A DNA stretch of 64,000 bases from Halobacteriovoraceae bacterium (GTDB lineage Bacteria > Bdellovibrionota > Bacteriovoracia > Bacteriovoracales > Bacteriovoracaceae). Each line of letters begins with the position of its first letter. Within the stretch, counting starts at the first letter, position 1. The position numbers and the translations under genes were made by a program. The DNA is taken from assembly GCA_020635115.1 (NCBI GenBank), contig JACKAK010000002.1, positions 310,001-374,000 of the forward strand. The letters are read 5' to 3'. Positions 54,401 through 63,734 of this stretch are shown here, piece after piece. The notes under the pieces were generated by a model that was given only the letters and a program-made list of their open reading frames with translations, made no database searches and had not been told where the DNA came from.

Positions 54401-56166
54401 TTAATTGTATAGTTTGCTAAAACAGGAGATGCTCCAGAATTTTCGATCAATATTACAGATGAACGAATATGGTTCTTGTTTGGTAAAGAAGGAAGTACGT
54501 GTGACTCATTATCTAAAGGTTTGACATCAACTGAGATTACAGGAATTGGAACGTCTCGAGTTGGAATATCTATTGTATATGACTTTGTATCAGCTCCATT
54601 ATTATATGTGACCTTGAGTTGATAATCCTGGTCCGTGTTATATGGGACTTCATTTTTAGGACTATATTTTAAATAAAGTATTCTATACATTGATGAAGCA
54701 AGTGCTTTTGGACAAGAATTGGATTCAAGGCAATCAAGCTTTAGGTACCCATTATTAGGGATGATTTCAAATGTCATATTTGATACTTCTATGCGTTCAT
54801 TTGGAAATCTTCCATTGTAGATAAGTATCTCTTGCGTTTTAGTTGATGAGCCGATTGTAACAGTCATATCATCACGTGAAAAAGAAACGTTGTCAGTTAC
54901 GTCTAATAGGGATTCATTGTTAAGCATTGGATTGGTGGTTTCTGTACCCTTATAAAAAATTAAATGACCTCTTTGTTGAGTCAACGTATTTAGTTTTAAT
55001 GGTTCAGTTTCAACAGTTCTTTTTTGATCGTTGTAAGAAAAAATAATATCAACAAATTCTTCTTTTTTAGGGAACGTTGTTTCGATAGGATAATTTGGAG
55101 AAAAGCTAAATTTTTTTTGACAGCTTTCATTTACGAGCAATTCAGAATTACATGTATTGCTAATTTCGGAAACATAAGACTGTAATTCACTAAAAGTTTT
55201 TGCGGCCAACTCAGTTGCTTTGTTGTAACCTATATTTTCAAATGTTATAGTGAATTCTGGTCGACTTCCAACTACAGGATTATTGACTACTGCTTCAAGC
55301 TCTTTTTTATCAATACTAACTTTAATTTTAGCTGCCAATTCGCGGGCCTTTACTTTTAAATCTGTATCGATAGATTTTGTAAGTGTCGGATCGGTGTAAA
55401 AGACAGAAAATTTTCCATAAACTTCAAGTTCATTTCTAATAGGACTTGCAATAATATCAAGTAGACAAGTTTGTCCCCAGCCTAATACAGTTCCACAAGT
55501 ACCGTTGGTTCCAGGATATTTCCCTCCATTAAAAGAAAATACTCCTTTGTCTGCAGAATTTTCTGTTGCAAAAGTAACCGAAAGATTTAAGGCATCCATG
55601 TCTCCAGAGTTTTTTAATTTAAATAAGTGATTACTTTTAGTTAAGGGCTCAACTTCTCCATAATCGTATGGGGCCGTAACCTCATCAATGACTTCTAGGT
55701 CTGCAGGGTATCCTGATCTTGCAGTTAGGTGAATTTCTCGAGTTAAAATTTCAGCAATACCATTATTGAAACTTAAAGTAATAATTTTATCATATTGACC
55801 AACTTCATTTCCTATAAAAATAAACTCTATCTCGCAACTTTCGTTTGAGGGGAGATCATTACCGCAATTCCCTTTTTCACCAGGATATTCTCCTGAGTCA
55901 CCAGAGTATCTAAAAGGAGAGCTACCAAGATTAGTTTCAGAAACTTGAATATTTAAAGCAGGTAGTTTCCCTGGGTTTGTAAATCTTACCTTAAATTTAT
56001 ATGGTTTTGATAAACTATGAAAACCAATATCATACAGTCCATTATTTGGAGAGATAAGATCCGATTTCGTATTTGGTTCAAATACAACTTGTTTTGACAT
56101 TGGGTCTGGCATATTACAGCCACTAAGAATCACAAGTGTAAGAAGAATATTTATGAATGTTTTCAT
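51469..56166 (-). CDS. giant lipoprotein with Ig-like repeats and a C-terminal FGE/SUMF1-like domain
   Basis: A 1565-residue lipoprotein: lipobox LSGC (C17), then repeated choice-of-anchor-D-like Ig modules (about 40-1000) with shared SYSTEMATIC features such as F-x-NxG (FTNPGKLPA, LKNSGDMDA, FENIGYNKA) and NESC-EIEF/NESCQKKF Cys blocks. An FN3-like domain sits near 1070-1190, followed by a C-terminal region (about 1210-1565) resembling the sulfatase-modifying factor/FGE fold: KYGIQDLLGNAWEWTTNYMN, MVGGSFSSIRR and GGGARCFH. It is probably a long surface fibre or adhesin with a C-type-lectin-like tip. It follows a paralogous gene by 15 bp. Function unknown. Confidence 0.75.
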   Translation of the reverse strand: MKTFINILLTLVILSGCNMPDPMSKQVVFEPNTKSDLISPNNGLYDIGFHSLSKPYKFKVRFTNPGKLPALNIQVSETNLGSSPFRYSGDSGEYPGEKGNCGNDLPSNESCEIEFIFIGNEVGQYDKIITLSFNNGIAEILTREIHLTARSGYPADLEVIDEVTAPYDYGEVEPLTKSNHLFKLKNSGDMDALNLSVTFATENSADKGVFSFNGGKYPGTNGTCGTVLGWGQTCLLDIIASPIRNELEVYGKFSVFYTDPTLTKSIDTDLKVKARELAAKIKVSIDKKELEAVVNNPVVGSRPEFTITFENIGYNKATELAAKTFSELQSYVSEISNTCNSELLVNESCQKKFSFSPNYPIETTFPKKEEFVDIIFSYNDQKRTVETEPLKLNTLTQQRGHLIFYKGTETTNPMLNNESLLDVTDNVSFSRDDMTVTIGSSTKTQEILIYNGRFPNERIEVSNMTFEIIPNNGYLKLDCLESNSCPKALASSMYRILYLKYSPKNEVPYNTDQDYQLKVTYNNGADTKSYTIDIPTRDVPIPVISVDVKPLDNESHVLPSLPNKNHIRSSVILIENSGASPVLANYTIKTPNSYFSIDSAKDNCTGKVLQRYENCTFQVDFMKNTKDTPFGVYDEQRIDFITNNGLDANDDNYQILEYSINRAVVDPSILSFPDGSVEFEAQEVSLPSARGFEPYYYNETFTVNRVGLWNLTDFSYEIIGPDKDSFVIDNITPTINGLITTDILVEMHYVVPETVIAKNAQLVMRYHGSGEEQAEPLTELIIDLNGHAGGLNPSIAIEKGDVHITPSGTPIYYAAAFPLVSKGVQAETQKVKIRNEGHVTASSYGEVLNLRINGSPNNEFVFGNRLGTSSASCTILEVVDDQYLKIDIGPNGDFCEIEVNFTPPTDGPHIARVEVDYLNTSSYKKYSWVDCLGNSDCDDRFSYIWGSGIPWAKIDILPNRTGGLMFVDFGEPELNEQVTKEFIVEATADGAKTGTLLTIPTVESWGVGDCTNTQIVSSKWSDYERIDGLIDDFEFFDNTCVTNSEFNFGDKCGFKVKFTPRLINKLSGMCVYITYKRYPEDTEYETKRAVLIGNSKAPDAIFNGWREVLAEGQSINSNQFVNIKWKPITTKAPDKTNIVGYNVYRRKFNGVYPDHPINSDLVDPTEIENIIPFIQYTDNEISESDPDYPLLEAGEVYMYRVEGVFNINNNDGLFPLKSKEGDQEIRVIMPTENMALMHRLTVNTRTCLQELGKTPVELFRFLGNSCPLDGIGSANSRFDIESDIIIDKFENKYSSGEFSNAPGIPYLFDDVDTAINYCDSRQISYPSIVQNDIHHTLLNRNIFMLASVDIERPGDCNTNGPSLIVTDRSGRECTSKYGIQDLLGNAWEWTTNYMNYDDPDFPSWNFENFDLSNTYKRPNYSIEQIDPDSLDLDWDFIPSWGSRYEYTNISTPCISPLTGLSFKDVASVCPAGTYLLNDFKSKMDIIDYQDYIHITKKVFDGLSDDFEDHRYLMVGGSFSSIRRLDIPSSRWSLYWGLPNFEKVFQNGHDEPYTGGGARCFHKVKY

Positions 56167-56181
56167 TACTAAAACCTTCTT

Positions 56182-59100
56182 CTAGTTTGTAGGTATTCCA
56201 TCAACTGCTTCAATAAAACCACCGGGTGCAATTTTAATTTTCACACCACATCTAATTCTTGTTTGATTATTTTTATTTTCAATATCTTCCCACTCAAATC
56301 GTGCTCGTTTAGAAATATTTGTTTCATTTACAGCAAAGGCATCCACGTCAATTGAAGGTCTAAAAATAAATGAATATTGCTCACTTATATTTCCCCACGC
56401 AGGAGTTGTTCCATCATGAAATAAATACTTAGCTGATACATCTCCAACGACAAGAGCTTCACGTGTCCCTGAATATATTGTTCGTGAGAAAAATTCTCCG
56501 AAACCTAATATATCTGGATAAGAATAATTCACGTTATCATCAGTTGGATGACAGTCTGGTTGACCCATACGACATAGGAGTGATTGTCCAATAACATGCG
56601 AAAATTGTGAATTTTTAAGCGGATACCATATACTTGAAGCACTCGCTTCAACATTTGTAATATTCGGATATAAAGGGATTCCATCGTTATAATCATATTG
56701 ATTTCCCATATCGTTAGTACCTGGATCACCTGGTTCAGGATCATATTTTTCCGAGCTATGTGTAAATCTACCAAAGTGATTGTCATCCTCACTATCGTAT
56801 TTTAACCAATAGAATTCCTTCTCAAATCCATTTTTATATATAACTCCATTATCTGCAATTTCCTTAAAAGAGGGACTTGATCCGAAACGTCCAAAGGGCC
56901 AATTTGTTCCATTATATTTTGCACTAAATATACCTGACAAAAGGGAGTCTGAAGGAGCCGTATAACACTTTTCATTTGCTTGTCCAGATCCATCTGTAAT
57001 ACCTTCACACACTGCCTGGTCACTTAAGAACTCTCTGTAACCAATATAATCCTGAATTCCAAAACGACTAACACACTTATAACCAGATGTTGGATCTGCA
57101 TCATTAAACATTGGATAATGACCTGTCCCTCTTTGATTTCGGTTTCTTCTAGTATCAGCACCAAAAAAACCGTTTTCAATACTGCTTGTTGAATAAGTAT
57201 GCCTCATTGTTGAATAATACGTTGAAATAAGCCCTGTTGTACAATTTCCAACGACGTCTGAGGCCAATCCTTTTTCCAACGTATTAATTTGTTCAGTCGT
57301 TAGAAATTTTGATGGCTCTAGAGATAAATTCTTTTCTCTTGCATTCAATAGTCTTTTTCTAATTGGTGAGGAAACTTCTGAAGAACCTGTTTGAATTTGT
57401 ATTGAATGACTTAAACATAAAGACTGCGCCTGAGGTTGGTGTACGTTTACAAGTGGTGGTAACATTGAATCATTTGATGAAATAACATTTCCATAGCCAT
57501 TGATATCACCAAAATTTGTATAATTTCTCCCAAGTATTTCATCGGAAACAGGAGTGACAATTAAGCTCGAAGTTGGAGGCTCGAGTGTTTTTCCTGTGCT
57601 TGCTTCAGTTAAATTGTTTGTAGTATCTACAGTATAACCTTTAACTCGTGCGCTGATACCATTAAATGTACTGTCTATATAATTGATTGGCTGCCAGTTT
57701 TTGAGATTTGATGAGGCATAAATTGTATCTTCAGTAATTTCAGCTATTCTTAAATGACAAGTATTATTCCAGGTAGAGTATGCTACTGATGCACCTTTGT
57801 GTGCGTACATTGTAGAAATAGAACCAGTATATGTAGAACTATATAAACCTGCAGAGATACAATCACCAGCTGTAGAGCCTGCGACACTGGTTGTACTAAA
57901 TGGAACAGTTGTAGAACCTGCTTGAATACATTTATTAGTCTCATAATGTCTTGAAATATTACAACCTAAGTGAAATCTGTCTATAAGTATATGTCCATCG
58001 GTATCGTAATATCTATTGTTATCTTCTGCGTCAAGGATAGAACCAAGTCCACCATAAATACATCGATAGTTATTGTTTCTATCAATCTCCTTATCCATCC
58101 TATCGCAAAATATTTTGTTTGCAATCCATCGATGTATAAAGGCCATATTTGCAGGAGGAATAACTACTTCAGCGAATACATCCTTAAATTGTGATTCTGT
58201 AAATTCTAAAAGTTTCCCGCAGTTTCTATATCTAACTGTATACATCGCTAGTCTTCCACGATTTGCTCTTTCTCTAAAGCTAATGCCTGAAGTACTATCC
58301 TTTATTGGATGTATTCCATCGATATAATCTATAAATGTTTTATTATCAGTAGATTTACCTAGTTCAGTCCAACCAGAGCCTCCTCCTATTTGAACTAAGT
58401 TAAGTTGGGCCTTAATTTGATCATCTGAAGTTGGAAATCCTGAAAGCTTTCGATAGACATAAAATCCATCATTAGCAGCTTCTGTTATATCTGAGCACGT
58501 TAATTCATTTGCTTTTATTCCAGTTGTAGTGCTTGGCATTTTCCATTCCAAACGAATGATACCTTCATCAGACTCATTGCTCCCATCTGGTGTTCGTTTT
58601 ACTAAAATGTAAGAATTATCTGAACTCATAGACTCGAATTCCACACCATTTGTAGGAAGTGATCTATTAGATAAAGAAGAGCTAGAGATAGTTGCATAAT
58701 CATTAACGGCCAAATCTGCAGGGTTTTCTGCCCCGTCAAACATTCCGTTAATACGTGGGCCAGTCGCCATAATATCATTCCAGCCGTCCCAGATAAGTTT
58801 TCTTTTTGAAGTTTTACAATTGATAACAACTTTTCCATTGTCATAGTATTTTTCTGACGTCTTTGGATCTTCAATAAATGTTTTAACTAATATTCTATAT
58901 CTAGTATCTGATTTTAATGATTGGATACTAGCAGTGTTGACAAGAGCATCTTTTGACATCCATTTGAAACCGTTAGCTGGTATACTCCCACTTGCAACAC
59001 CTGCACTATGGTAACTGACTGCCATTGATTCCCATTCACTTGCAGAAGTTGTTTCTTCATCTGGATATTCTCTATAAAAAACAAAAAATTTCTCAAACAT

Positions 59101-60762
59101 TCCTCCAGATGGAATTGTCCAGTCAACTTGGAGTTTCGTTCCACCTTCAGTTGAAGTACAAACAGGTGCGTTAGCAAAAACAGGTCTTATAAAAGCTATA
59201 GAGTCACATTTTTCAACAATTTCGTTTGTTGGCTGTTTAATTGGATTATCGAATGTCCCATATTCTACAGAGGCCCTGAAGCAATAAGGTGTATTTGGTG
59301 TTAGATTTGAAATTGTAACACTGTCCTTATCACATGTCGTTCCGCCAGTTTCATTTGCATCTCCTCCTAGACAAATAGAATTGTCTCCAGATTCAAGATC
59401 AGCACATTTTTTTAAGACTTCACCACCTCTTTCAATTCTAATACGAGAACAAACTCCCTGAGTTGTGGCAGGTTTTGACCATTTCAGTTTCGCTGAAGAA
59501 AGTCCTTGAACACCATCCAATGGAGTCATTCCTGTTATTCCACCGAAAGGAGCTAAAGGAGGTGATGTTTTTCCAAATCCCTTTAAATTTTCTCCCTTGT
59601 ATTGAGCACAACTTCCTCCACTTAAGTTGCAAGCAACCACAAATATGGCATAAGTTGTATGTTCTTTGTCTAGACTTATAATTGCAGATGTTTTGGTGAT
59701 ATCGCTGATTTCAGCTTTGTGGTAACAAGGAGGAGAAGAAGGATTGCAAGCAGGTGAATATTCTACTCTATTCGGATCAATAGATTTAATTCCATAGTTT
59801 GGATCATCCTCCGCGATCGCAATAATCCTATAATTATTAAAGTCTCCAGAGGCCATATTCCATTTAACATTTAAAGAGCTTAAACCAGAAGTGTCAGGAG
59901 GAGTTGCAACTGACAAAACACCATCAAATTCAATTGGCTTAGAGATACTTGTGGCCTTTGCTATGACAAAATCATTAAGTTCTTCTCTACCACCTTCATC
60001 TAAGGCCCTGACTAAGAAGTGATAGGATTCACCTGGTAGAAGACCCGATTTAACATAAGTAGTAATAGGATTTTGTCTGTCTTCTAGAACTGTTTCTATG
60101 AGTTCCATATCTTCTGGTCTTCCAGATGAAGTGCCCATATAGATATTGTAGGCATGTATTTTATATCCACTTACAACAGATATACCTCCATATTGAAGAT
60201 TTGTTGGGAGGGCAGTGTTCCATATTATTTTTAATTTATTATGCCCTTCAATTCCAGGATAGTTTTCGACTTCTAGAATACCGTTAAATGCAGGGTGGTA
60301 ATCACTCATCGTACGACATCTAACTGTTACAAAGTTTCCATCTCTTGCATTATTAACAGGTTCATAAACTCTTACTGAAAATGTGTAATCAGAGTTACGA
60401 TTTAGATTTTCAACGACTATATGAAAATTCCCATCAAAATCTTTATAAAGATCTTTTTTGAGCATTGAAGCTTTTGGTTCATCATAATCACCATTCACAA
60501 AGATTTGATAGATAAAATCATCGATGTTAGCAGATCCTTTAAGAAGCGATGCTTCGGAAAAGACAACATCGATTTTATTGTGTGAAATTGCTTTACAATG
60601 TTTTGCTCCATCGAAAGAAAGTTCCAGTGGTCTTTTAATAGTTGATTTATCAATTTTAGTTGTATCCTCAATTGTACCTACACAAGAATTAAGGAAGAAA
60701 ACTAAGAAAAACAAAATCAGTCTAGTAATCAGATTGGGTTTTGTTTTTAATATCAGTTTCAT
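56182..60762 (-). CDS. giant lipoprotein with FN3 repeats and degenerate FGE-like C-terminus
   Basis: A 1526-residue lipoprotein: lipobox LNSC (about C27), followed by at least four fibronectin-III-like modules (about 45-660), with recurring patterns LKIIWNTALP, SLNVKWNMASG, SAKLKWSKPA, LQVDWTIPSG and ...YxFxVRA(L/C). The C-terminal part (about 880-1526) begins NMAFIHRWIANKIFCDRMDK, like NMALMHRLTVNTRTCLQELG of the neighbour. It ends in an FGE-like region in which the WEW motif is replaced (FGIQDYIGYREFLSD) and ...TRIRCGVKI replaces the G-F-R-C end. It is upstream of the other giant gene and most likely co-transcribed with it (15-bp gap). Confidence 0.72.
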   Translation of the reverse strand: MKLILKTKPNLITRLILFFLVFFLNSCVGTIEDTTKIDKSTIKRPLELSFDGAKHCKAISHNKIDVVFSEASLLKGSANIDDFIYQIFVNGDYDEPKASMLKKDLYKDFDGNFHIVVENLNRNSDYTFSVRVYEPVNNARDGNFVTVRCRTMSDYHPAFNGILEVENYPGIEGHNKLKIIWNTALPTNLQYGGISVVSGYKIHAYNIYMGTSSGRPEDMELIETVLEDRQNPITTYVKSGLLPGESYHFLVRALDEGGREELNDFVIAKATSISKPIEFDGVLSVATPPDTSGLSSLNVKWNMASGDFNNYRIIAIAEDDPNYGIKSIDPNRVEYSPACNPSSPPCYHKAEISDITKTSAIISLDKEHTTYAIFVVACNLSGGSCAQYKGENLKGFGKTSPPLAPFGGITGMTPLDGVQGLSSAKLKWSKPATTQGVCSRIRIERGGEVLKKCADLESGDNSICLGGDANETGGTTCDKDSVTISNLTPNTPYCFRASVEYGTFDNPIKQPTNEIVEKCDSIAFIRPVFANAPVCTSTEGGTKLQVDWTIPSGGMFEKFFVFYREYPDEETTSASEWESMAVSYHSAGVASGSIPANGFKWMSKDALVNTASIQSLKSDTRYRILVKTFIEDPKTSEKYYDNGKVVINCKTSKRKLIWDGWNDIMATGPRINGMFDGAENPADLAVNDYATISSSSLSNRSLPTNGVEFESMSSDNSYILVKRTPDGSNESDEGIIRLEWKMPSTTTGIKANELTCSDITEAANDGFYVYRKLSGFPTSDDQIKAQLNLVQIGGGSGWTELGKSTDNKTFIDYIDGIHPIKDSTSGISFRERANRGRLAMYTVRYRNCGKLLEFTESQFKDVFAEVVIPPANMAFIHRWIANKIFCDRMDKEIDRNNNYRCIYGGLGSILDAEDNNRYYDTDGHILIDRFHLGCNISRHYETNKCIQAGSTTVPFSTTSVAGSTAGDCISAGLYSSTYTGSISTMYAHKGASVAYSTWNNTCHLRIAEITEDTIYASSNLKNWQPINYIDSTFNGISARVKGYTVDTTNNLTEASTGKTLEPPTSSLIVTPVSDEILGRNYTNFGDINGYGNVISSNDSMLPPLVNVHQPQAQSLCLSHSIQIQTGSSEVSSPIRKRLLNAREKNLSLEPSKFLTTEQINTLEKGLASDVVGNCTTGLISTYYSTMRHTYSTSSIENGFFGADTRRNRNQRGTGHYPMFNDADPTSGYKCVSRFGIQDYIGYREFLSDQAVCEGITDGSGQANEKCYTAPSDSLLSGIFSAKYNGTNWPFGRFGSSPSFKEIADNGVIYKNGFEKEFYWLKYDSEDDNHFGRFTHSSEKYDPEPGDPGTNDMGNQYDYNDGIPLYPNITNVEASASSIWYPLKNSQFSHVIGQSLLCRMGQPDCHPTDDNVNYSYPDILGFGEFFSRTIYSGTREALVVGDVSAKYLFHDGTTPAWGNISEQYSFIFRPSIDVDAFAVNETNISKRARFEWEDIENKNNQTRIRCGVKIKIAPGGFIEAVDGIPTN

Positions 60763-61161
60763 AATTACCTCAAACGTTCAATATAACTGACTTTTCGGGA
60801 AATACCCGAGTAATCCTTAGTATTATTTTACTTGAAGACGATCAAATAACAGATTTGTAATATCGATTTAAAAACTTAATCTTAAGATCTTTAGAATGAA
60901 AACATATGGTTAAAAGTTTAATCTAAGGATTTTTTTTGAAATTTTTATGAACTGAGAATAATCTTCAAAAAAGGAACTGCCTACAAAATGTGCGTTTTCT
61001 TAGATTTGAAGTGTTTAAACGTGAATATATTAGATTTTAAAATTCACTACGAAAAAGTGAAAGAAAATCCACCTATGGCAAGTTTTTCCTTTGCTTAGAG
61101 AAGAAATGTAAAAACTTTGGCCGTCAATAAATTTGTCGAAAAGATGTAAGAGGAGTAAAAA
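60763..61161. other. intergenic region between giant lipoprotein and PEGA genes
   Basis: A 399-bp very AT-rich divergent region. It includes TCGGG-AAATA-CCCGA (60795-60809), a small hairpin near the start of the minus-strand transcript. AAGAGGAG (61149-61156) is the ribosome-binding site of the gene at 61162. Promoters for both directions are expected, but none is convincing by eye. No coding region or RNA gene seen. Confidence 0.3.
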
Positions 61162-61767
61162 ATGAAACTGTTTTTTGTGTTTATATCTATATTTGTATCG
61201 TCAGAAGTATTTGCTTCTAAGTTCAAAGTTACTTCTAACCCAGCAGAAGCAGAAGTATTTGTTAGATCTCCAGACAACCAAAACTACAGGAAAGTTGGAA
61301 AAACGCCTATTGATATGGATATTAGTGAATTTATAAGCGCCTATTCCACTTCAAATAACTTCTTTATTAAGATTACCAAGCCTGGACATGAAGATTTCAA
61401 AGCATTAATTGCAAGAGGCAATAAAACTTCAATTGAACTTGATGTACGTTTAGATCAATCTCAAGATGTTGTATTAATGAAAAAATTTGATTCAATTCAC
61501 AAAAAACTATTTGAATCTCAAAGACTAATACGAATAAAAAGCTATGATCAGGCAATCAAAATGTTAGAGAATATTGAGATTGATTTTATTCCAGTATCTG
61601 CTGTCTATGAAATGCTTGGTAGTGCTTTTTATCTAAAGAAAGATTTTAAAAATTCATTAAATTATTATAGAAAGGCATTCAGTTTAAATGCTGATAATCT
61701 AGATGCATATGCCATGATGGCCTATCTTGAAAAATCTTTAGGAGTTGCAACAGGAAGGGGCAAATGA
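61162..61767 (+). CDS. exported PEGA plus TPR protein
   Basis: A 201-residue exported protein: signal peptide 1-18 (EVFA-SKF), then a PEGA-type domain (about 20-95): FKVTSNPAEAEVFVRSPDNQ, KVGKTPIDMDISEF, FIKITKPGHEDF. The C-terminal half holds TPR-like helices (LIRIKSYDQAIKMLENI, FYLKKDFKNSLNYYRKAFSL, LDAYAMMAYL). It overlaps the following FliF/FliG-like gene by 4 bp, so the two products are probably made together and act in one envelope complex. PEGA domains usually sit in periplasmic or cell-surface assemblies. Confidence 0.82.
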   Translation: MKLFFVFISIFVSSEVFASKFKVTSNPAEAEVFVRSPDNQNYRKVGKTPIDMDISEFISAYSTSNNFFIKITKPGHEDFKALIARGNKTSIELDVRLDQSQDVVLMKKFDSIHKKLFESQRLIRIKSYDQAIKMLENIEIDFIPVSAVYEMLGSAFYLKKDFKNSLNYYRKAFSLNADNLDAYAMMAYLEKSLGVATGRGK

Positions 61768-63710
61768 ATGGATTTAAATTAGTTTTACGTTTATTTATTA
61801 TTTTAATTTTTTTAAGCACTGGGAAAATTGCAATGTCTGAAATGGGGGGAGAGGGAAAAGTCCTTCCATCGTTAGATTGGCAGAAGATGGAGCTAGAAGA
61901 AAAAATTAGTGAAAAAATCAAAAGAGGTTTAGATGCAATTATCACTTCGAAACAGTATATTATAGATGTTGATATTGTTGTGACAGAACCTACAAAACCA
62001 GATTTTACTCATACACCACCACCTCCTCCAAAGAATGTAAGATTTTCGAATGCCTCTTCAGAAAGTGCACCCAAGGATTATATTGTATTTTCTCAATTGG
62101 GTTTAGAAGCTCCTCTTATAAGTGAGTTTGAAGAGAGTGAAAATAAAAAATCAGAATATGAATATCTTTGGAAATATAATGAAAATCTCGATATTTTTAA
62201 AAACATCGAAGAAGTGAATATTAAAGTATCCTTAAGTGAAAAGCTTTTAGATGAGACAAAAAATAGTATAAAAAAAATAGTCGAGAATTTGAAATTTGGC
62301 ATTTCAGAAATAACTCCAACTATAAATATAGAGTATATAGATTTAGAAGAGAAAATTGATGGAGGTAAGAAAAAGTCCACAGGTGAAAGCCCACTAAGTT
62401 TTAGAGAAAAATTAGATTTAATGACAAGATTTGGAAATGCTTTGGGATTGATATTAGCAGTTATTCTTCTGGGAATGATTGCTTATTTTCTATTTAAAAT
62501 GTATGAAAAAATTCAACAAGGACATAAGGAAACTGCACCTCCACAAATGCAACCTCCATTACCTAGAGAAGAAGACAAAAAAGAAGATTTACCAGAAGAA
62601 GCTAAAGGTGGTGGGGCCGGTGAAGTTACTGAAGATGATGAAACTGATCTTTTTAGTGGAGTGGAAAGATTTAAACAATTCTGGCAAAAATCGGAACGAG
62701 ATGCCTTAATACTTGTAAAAAAATGGATAGTTGAAGACACAGAAATGTCAAGGAAAGCATTATCAGCTCTTGTACAACAAATGGAAAATCCTGATCTGAT
62801 TAAATTATTTCAGTCTTTAGGTGCTGTAGAAAGAGATAATTGGAGATCTGTTATAGAGCAAGAAGGCAAGATAAAAGACTTGAAGGAAGTAAATAACTTT
62901 ATCTCACGACAAATCATTGAAGATATGATTGTTCCACCCGCGGTTCAAGATTTAGAAACTGTAGACTTACTGATGACATTGGAAGAAACAAGTGCAGCTT
63001 TACTTATAAAAGATCATCCATCAGAAGGAGCAATGCTCTTAAATATTATGAATACAAAGTATGTTGGTAAAATTCTTGAATACTTGACCGCAGATGAAAT
63101 CAATCAAGTGATGGAATATAGTTTTGCAGTGAATAAAGATATTATAAAAAAGAATATAGTTCAATTCAAAGAAATCTTAAGAAAATATTCTGCTAAAAAA
63201 GTTGATAGAGAATTTGTGAGTAAAGTATTTCAATTAATTCCTCTCGCTAATGTTGAGACAGAAACAGTTTTATATAGAAATTTAGCATTACAATGTGATA
63301 GAGAACAGTTAGAGCATTTTGCAAGAAAATATTATCCAGCAGAAATAATTAAAGTCAAATTTGAAGATGATATCAAAGAAAATCTACTCAAATCATATCC
63401 CATGAATAAAAAAACGGAGTTAATTGCTTCAATTACTGATGAGGAAGAAAAATTAGATTTGCTCGATAGTTTTGCACCATCAGGCTCAACTGCAAGAGAA
63501 ATGATTGAATTTGAGTTAGAAAAATATGAAGATGATCCGGCACTACAAAAAAGTATTTTTGAAAGAAGAGATGAAATATGGCGGGAATATATTGATCACT
63601 GTCGAAAGGTAATCAAATCAGATGCTTCCTTTAAACAAGAATCCGAAATTTATTTGGAAGAGTGGATAAATGAGGTAAGCGTATTAGAAGAAATCAGACA
63701 GGCCGCTTAA
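61764..63710 (+). CDS. single-chain FliF-like plus FliG-like membrane protein
   Basis: A 648-residue protein. A signal peptide or anchor (about 1-25) is followed by a periplasmic part with LEEKISEKIKRGLDAIITSK plus YIIDVDIVV (like the FliF ring-building motif before its last transmembrane helix) and EVNIKVSLSEKLLDETKNSI, another FliF/RBM-like strand-helix. A transmembrane helix is at about 227-246, then a Pro/Glu/Lys linker. The cytoplasmic half resembles FliG: ETVDLLMTLEETSAALLIKD, HPSEGAMLLNIMNTKYVGKI and LTADEINQVMEY (FliG middle: EHPQTIALIL...A..L..L). The last about 200 residues are helical and charged. It is far from the flagellar operon and co-translated with the PEGA gene. Homology calls are from pattern reading. 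Confidence 0.65.
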   Translation: MNGFKLVLRLFIILIFLSTGKIAMSEMGGEGKVLPSLDWQKMELEEKISEKIKRGLDAIITSKQYIIDVDIVVTEPTKPDFTHTPPPPPKNVRFSNASSESAPKDYIVFSQLGLEAPLISEFEESENKKSEYEYLWKYNENLDIFKNIEEVNIKVSLSEKLLDETKNSIKKIVENLKFGISEITPTINIEYIDLEEKIDGGKKKSTGESPLSFREKLDLMTRFGNALGLILAVILLGMIAYFLFKMYEKIQQGHKETAPPQMQPPLPREEDKKEDLPEEAKGGGAGEVTEDDETDLFSGVERFKQFWQKSERDALILVKKWIVEDTEMSRKALSALVQQMENPDLIKLFQSLGAVERDNWRSVIEQEGKIKDLKEVNNFISRQIIEDMIVPPAVQDLETVDLLMTLEETSAALLIKDHPSEGAMLLNIMNTKYVGKILEYLTADEINQVMEYSFAVNKDIIKKNIVQFKEILRKYSAKKVDREFVSKVFQLIPLANVETETVLYRNLALQCDREQLEHFARKYYPAEIIKVKFEDDIKENLLKSYPMNKKTELIASITDEEEKLDLLDSFAPSGSTAREMIEFELEKYEDDPALQKSIFERRDEIWREYIDHCRKVIKSDASFKQESEIYLEEWINEVSVLEEIRQAA

Positions 63711-63734
63711 TATAAAAGGCACGATGGGATCAAA

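Noticed and set aside
51469..56166. A diversity-generating retroelement acting on the FGE-like C-terminal domain
   Set aside because: FGE-like tips are frequent targets, but no reverse transcriptase, accessory protein or template repeat is present in the window.
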